From Thermopetrobacter sp. (GTDB lineage: Bacteria; Pseudomonadota; Alphaproteobacteria; Rhizobiales; Aestuariivirgaceae), in the NCBI GenBank assembly GCA_011374735.1, contig DRPD01000362.1, positions 1 to 10,042 of the forward strand: a stretch of DNA of 10,042 nt, given 5' to 3'. Positions 7,698 through 10,042 of the stretch are shown here, piece after piece (the first letter of the stretch is position 1; every line of letters begins with the position of its first letter). The notes beneath the pieces are model-generated. The model saw nothing but the letters and a program-made list of their open reading frames with translations, did no database searches and was not told the origin of the DNA. Both the position numbers and the translations under genes were made by a program.

Positions 7698-7808
7698 CAT
7701 CGATCACTGACGTTGCATCCACGGTGCGGCAGCCTACCTCTCATGGAAGTGAGGCTTCCGCTTTTCCTGGATGACGTGTCGATCACCGAACAACCGGAGG
7801 ACAACGCG
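7698..7808 (+). promoter_or_regulatory. Crp/Fnr-DUF2892 intergenic region with repeated TCGATCAC motif
   Basis: The 111-bp gap contains TCGATCACTGA (7700-7710) and TCGATCACCGA (7779-7789), 10 of 11 bases identical, plus an imperfect dyad TGTAAC...GTTGCA (7694-7716) overlapping the Crp/Fnr stop. A weak promoter-like pair TTGCAT/TACCTC lies at 7713-7740. These could be sites for the neighbouring Crp/Fnr protein, but they do not match the standard Fnr consensus. A GGAGG (7796-7800) 8 nt before the ATG serves the next gene. Confidence 0.3.
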
Positions 7809-8006
7809 ATGAAATGCAACATGGGCGGTGCGCAACGGGCCATCTGGATCGTCGCCGGGCTGGCGTTGATCGGCTGGGCGCTCTACAGCGGTGCGTGGTG
7901 GGGCTGGATCGGCGTGGTGCCGCTGGCTTCCGGCCTGGTGGGCTTTTGCGGCATCAACGCCATTCTCGGCATCAATACCTGCAAGACCGGCTCGCAGGAC
8001 GCCTGA
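7809..8006 (+). CDS. Small YgaP-type (DUF2892) inner membrane protein
   Basis: This 65-aa protein is built of the YgaP transmembrane domain. It starts MKCNMGGAQRAIWIVAG, has two hydrophobic helices (about 11-27 and 31-50) and ends with GLVGFCGINAILGINTCKT, matching the family pattern GLVGFCPLY-LLGINTC except that the usual CP is CG here. Cysteines are at 3, 47 and 58. In E. coli YgaP this domain is fused to a rhodanese and handles sulfur; here it stands alone, as it often does. The start is set by GGAGG 8 nt upstream; a longer frame from 7713 would include the regulatory region. It follows the Crp/Fnr gene by 111 bp with its own probable promoter and is followed by a strong terminator. Control by the adjacent regulator is plausible but inferred. 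Confidence 0.9.
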   Translation: MKCNMGGAQRAIWIVAGLALIGWALYSGAWWGWIGVVPLASGLVGFCGINAILGINTCKTGSQDA

Positions 8007-8035
8007 TCGCCGTCCTGAACCGCCGGGGGGGGGCC

Positions 8036-8079
8036 AGCCGCGCTCATCTTCCCGCCATGGGGGTGAGCGCGGCTTTTTT
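8036..8079 (+). terminator. Strong rho-independent terminator after the DUF2892 gene
   Basis: AGCCGCGCTCA (8036-8046) and TGAGCGCGGCT (8064-8074) form a perfect 11-bp stem with a 17-nt loop, followed by six T residues (8074-8079). It ends the Crp/Fnr-DUF2892 transcript. A run of nine G (8025-8033) lies just before the stem. Confidence 0.9.
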
Positions 8080-8117
8080 CGTTGCGCAAGGCGGGTGAAG
8101 CGGGCAGGCTTGGGCGC

Positions 8118-8741
8118 ATGGGAGGATGGTATGACAAGTGGTTGCTGACGCCGCTGACCGACCGGCTGTGCGGGCTGGGGCCGATCATGCGCAGGCGCGC
8201 CGAGGTGGTGCCACGGGCGGAAGGGGTGGTGCTGGAGCCGGGCATCGGGTCGGGGCGCAATCTGGGGCTTTACGATCCGGCGAAGGTGAAACACGTCATC
8301 GGCGTCGATCCGGGCGCGGAGATGGTGCGGCTGGCGCGGCGGCGGGCGGAACGCGCGGCGGTGCCGGTGGACATCCTGGAGCGGTCGGCGGAGGCACTGC
8401 CGCTGGAGGACGACTCGGTGGATACGGTGCTGCTGACCTATACCGGCTGCACCATTCCCGACATCGCCCGGGCGCTGGCCGAATTCCGGCGGGTGCTGAA
8501 GCCGTCCGGGCGTCTGCTGCTGTGCGAACACGGGCGCTCGCACGAGCATCGGGTGGCGCATGTTCAGGACGCGGTGAATCCGGTGTGGAGGCGGTTGGCC
8601 GGGGGCTGCAACGTCAACCGCGACATGGAGCGGTTGCTCAAGGAAGCCGGGTTCGCGGTGGAGGAGATGCGGCGGTTCTATGCTTTGCCGCGGCCGAAGT
8701 TCGTCAGCTATCATTACGTCGGCGCGGCGCGGGTGCGCTGA
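8118..8741 (+). CDS. Class I SAM-dependent methyltransferase
   Basis: This 207-aa soluble enzyme has the Rossmann-like methyltransferase fold. Motif I is VVLEPGIGSG (37-46), the acidic ribose-binding end of strand 2 is VIGVDPGAEM (60-69), the motif around SAEALPLEDDSVDTVLLTYT (90-109) corresponds to the Asp/Ala adenine contact and strand 4, and FRRVLKPSGRLLLCEHG (123-139) is the post-motif III block of the Methyltransf_11/UbiE-like group. The substrate is not readable. I took the ATG at 8118, which gives the family-like start MGGWYDKWLLTPLTDRL; the frame is open back to a TTG at 8082, inside the region of the preceding terminator, and no strong ribosome binding site marks either. It is separated from the upstream gene by that terminator and probably has its own promoter. 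The fold is certain, the role unknown. Confidence 0.88.
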   Translation: MGGWYDKWLLTPLTDRLCGLGPIMRRRAEVVPRAEGVVLEPGIGSGRNLGLYDPAKVKHVIGVDPGAEMVRLARRRAERAAVPVDILERSAEALPLEDDSVDTVLLTYTGCTIPDIARALAEFRRVLKPSGRLLLCEHGRSHEHRVAHVQDAVNPVWRRLAGGCNVNRDMERLLKEAGFAVEEMRRFYALPRPKFVSYHYVGAARVR

Positions 8742-8750
8742 ATGAATTCG

Positions 8751-8778
8751 GGGCCCGGCGACGTATCGCCGGACCCCG
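8751..8778. terminator. Long G/C hairpin after the methyltransferase gene, no U tract
   Basis: GGGGCCCGGCGA (8751-8762) and TCGCCGGACCCC (8767-8778) pair over 12 positions with one mismatch around a CGTA loop, 10 bp after the stop codon. No T run follows, so it is not a classical intrinsic terminator. It may protect the 3' end or assist Rho. A second small dyad, CCACC-GCA-GGTGG, and a repeated GCGCCATC lie further on in the same spacer (8742-8934). Confidence 0.45.
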
Positions 8779-8919
8779 GCCCCCGGTGTTGCGCCATCCA
8801 CCGCAGGTGGGTGCGCCATCATGGCGCCGCATGCACGCCACCTGGCCCCCGGTGGGACCGCGCATTGCAAAAGCGGCAGGATTCGGACACTATTCTAGGC
8901 GGGGGATTCAACCGCTCAA

Positions 8920-8958
8920 CGTGAAATACGTGAAATGCTCCAACGGATTCGTGAAATG
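8920..8958 (+). promoter_or_regulatory. CGTGAAATG direct repeats at the LytTR gene start
   Basis: CGTGAAATG occurs exactly at 8929-8937 and 8950-8958, separated by 12 bp. CGTGAAATA (8920-8928), with eight of nine bases identical, abuts the first. Two 9-bp direct repeats 12 bp apart is the architecture known for LytTR-domain operators, although these bases do not fit the published LytTR consensus. The repeats span both in-frame ATGs (8935 and 8956), so binding there could block transcription or translation of the gene. Confidence 0.4.
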
Positions 8959-9765
8959 CGTATCGATGGCTCTTTGCTGCGTTCCGTGCGGGGCGATGTG
9001 CGCGCATTCTGGCGTCATCCGACGGTCCTGGTGACGTGGTTGCTGGTGGTGGCGGTGGCGGCCTTGTCGGGGCCGTTCGGCACCATGGACGCGTTGCCGT
9101 TGCTGGGGCGCATTCCGTTCTGGGCGGTGGTGGTCACGGCGGCGTTCTTCATCGGCGCCATCACCTATTCCCTGCGGGTGCGGCTGATCGCGGCGGGCAT
9201 GGGGCCGCCGATCGTGGTGCATGTGGCGGCCTTGTTGAGCGCCGTGTTCGCCGTGTCGCTGGTGGTGCAGGGGATGAATCTGCTGTTTTTCGGCGGGAAT
9301 CCGGAGGTTCCGGCCTTCTGGCAGCTCTTCCTGGAGGTGCTTGGGGTGGGCACCGTTGTCAAGGTGGCGCTGCAGTTCGGCTTGCCGCAGTTGCTGGCGT
9401 CTTCTGATGGCGAGTTGGACAAGGCGCCGGCGCGCGGCGAGGCCCCGGTGAAGGCTTGCCCCCTCCTGTCGCGGTTGCCGCCACGGGTGCGGGGGGCGGT
9501 GCTTCATGTCTGCGCTTCCGATCATTATGTGCGGGTGGCGACGGCGAAGGGCAACCACATGATGCTGATGCGCTTCGCCGACGCGCTGAAGGCGCTGGAG
9601 GGAAGGGACGGTATGCAGGTCCATCGTTCGCACTGGGTGGCGCGGGATGCGGCGCAGGCACTGGAACGGAAGGGGCATCGCGTTTTTCTGCTGTTGCGCG
9701 ATGGCGGGCGGGTGCCGGTCAGCCGCCACCGCGCGCGGGCGGTGCGCCGCTGGCTGCAGAGGTGA
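8935..9765 (+). CDS. Membrane-bound LytTR-domain transcription regulator
   Basis: This 276-aa protein has four membrane helices (about 30-46, 62-80, 93-112 and 128-150), a short linker and a C-terminal LytTR DNA-binding domain (about 178-275). The domain shows AVLHVCASDHYVRVATAKGN (188-207), the conserved VHRSHWVA (229-236) and the final strand GGRVPVSRHRARAV (257-270), all diagnostic. There is no receiver domain, so it is not a classical response regulator; such proteins are thought to sense a membrane signal or a small partner protein. The GPFGT motif (46-50) at the end of helix 1 recurs in alphaproteobacterial relatives. The start at 8935 keeps the REMR segment before helix 1 that relatives appear to share; an ATG at 8956 is possible, and neither has a good Shine-Dalgarno sequence. 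No small membrane partner gene is visible in the window. Confidence 0.9.
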   Translation: MLQRIREMRIDGSLLRSVRGDVRAFWRHPTVLVTWLLVVAVAALSGPFGTMDALPLLGRIPFWAVVVTAAFFIGAITYSLRVRLIAAGMGPPIVVHVAALLSAVFAVSLVVQGMNLLFFGGNPEVPAFWQLFLEVLGVGTVVKVALQFGLPQLLASSDGELDKAPARGEAPVKACPLLSRLPPRVRGAVLHVCASDHYVRVATAKGNHMMLMRFADALKALEGRDGMQVHRSHWVARDAAQALERKGHRVFLLLRDGGRVPVSRHRARAVRRWLQR

Positions 9766-9887
9766 GCGCGCCCGCGGGGGGCGAGATGCGCATGATTGCG
9801 CGGGTGGCGACGCAGCGGGCCACGCGGCCCCGGCCGATCCGGCGTCATGGGATCATGCCCGTGTTGCGTCGTTTGTTCGCTTGCGGC

Positions 9888-10042
9888 GCTTTTCATGCGC
9901 GTCACGCGCGCATTCTTGCGACCCCGGCCCACCATAGAAATGGCGCGTTACGCGCGCACTCGTGCGGCCCGGCCCGCCATTGATCTTGCGCGTTACGTGC
10001 GCACTCGTGCGGCCCTGGCCCACCATAGAAATGGCGCGTTAC
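9888..10042. repeat. Non-coding tandem repeat array, period 45-46 bp, with nested dyads, cut by right edge
   Basis: The marker GCGCGTYAC recurs at 9897, 9943, 9988 and 10034, with steps of 46, 45 and 46 bp. Units 2 and 3 share almost all of a G/C-rich core of about 34 bases running from GCGCGTTAC to GGCCC; unit 1 is more diverged and unit 4 is cut after 21 bases. Each unit contains GCGCGT-N-ACGCGC (one arm base changed in unit 3) and GCACTCGTGC or a decayed form. Units 2 and 4 also contain CCAT-AGAA-ATGG. The period is not a multiple of three throughout, so it is unlikely to be coding. The preceding 9766-9887 holds no gene I can support. Confidence 0.85.

Noticed and set aside
7698..7720. Canonical Fnr box (TTGAT-N4-ATCAA) upstream of the DUF2892 gene
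   Set aside because: GATCA-containing pieces are present but the paired half sites at the right spacing are not, and the neighbouring regulator lacks Fnr cluster cysteines.
7734..8870. Minus-strand open frame of 378 codons across DUF2892 and the methyltransferase
   Set aside because: It runs through a strong plus-strand terminator and antisense to two genes with recognised family motifs. Its product is low-complexity Pro/Arg/His sequence.
9888..10042. CRISPR array at the right edge
   Set aside because: The unit is 45-46 bp with only about 12 bases that vary, and two of those variable pieces are identical. There are no unique spacers of 30 bases or so and no cas genes.

Overview
The window looks like a GC-rich alphaproteobacterial chromosome. 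The signs are a DUF2852 protein, a very long two-helix/coiled-coil protein of the TipN/GPR polarity type, an FdxB-type [2Fe-2S] ferredoxin next to a thioredoxin-reductase-like ferredoxin reductase, a four-helix membrane LytTR protein, and strong G/C bias at third codon positions. That bias leaves long open frames antisense to real genes. No tRNA, rRNA, transposase or phage gene was seen. The genus cannot be fixed from this sequence.

Left block, minus strand (1-4686). From its 5' end this block runs: a 1,140-aa membrane-anchored coiled-coil protein (candidate polarity/growth-pole factor), a small DUF2852 membrane protein, a clear rho-independent terminator, and a polyphosphate kinase 2 gene whose 3' part lies beyond the left edge. 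The interval between the terminator and ppk2 holds a promoter-like pair and an A/T-flanked hairpin. This could be a roughly 100-nt small RNA or an attenuated ppk2 leader.

Middle block, plus strand (5132-8006). A stand-alone histidine phosphotransfer (Hpt) protein is divergent from the polarity gene across about 445 bp. That interval contains two CtrA-like half sites. A TTGACA promoter then precedes a ferredoxin gene overlapping its probable reductase by one base, which together form an NADPH-to-ferredoxin electron relay. Next come a Crp/Fnr-family regulator without the Fnr cysteine cluster and a 65-aa YgaP-type (DUF2892) membrane protein, closed by a strong terminator.

Right block, plus strand (8118-10042). 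This holds a small class I methyltransferase, a hairpin-rich spacer, and a membrane-bound LytTR transcription regulator. The regulator's start region carries 9-bp direct repeats with the 12-bp spacing typical of LytTR operators. The last 150 bases are a non-coding tandem array with a 45-46 bp period and nested dyads, running off the right edge. That array and the LytTR repeats are the least explained structures here. Apart from these, the window reads as ordinary core chromosome, and I did not find a defence system or large accessory cluster.
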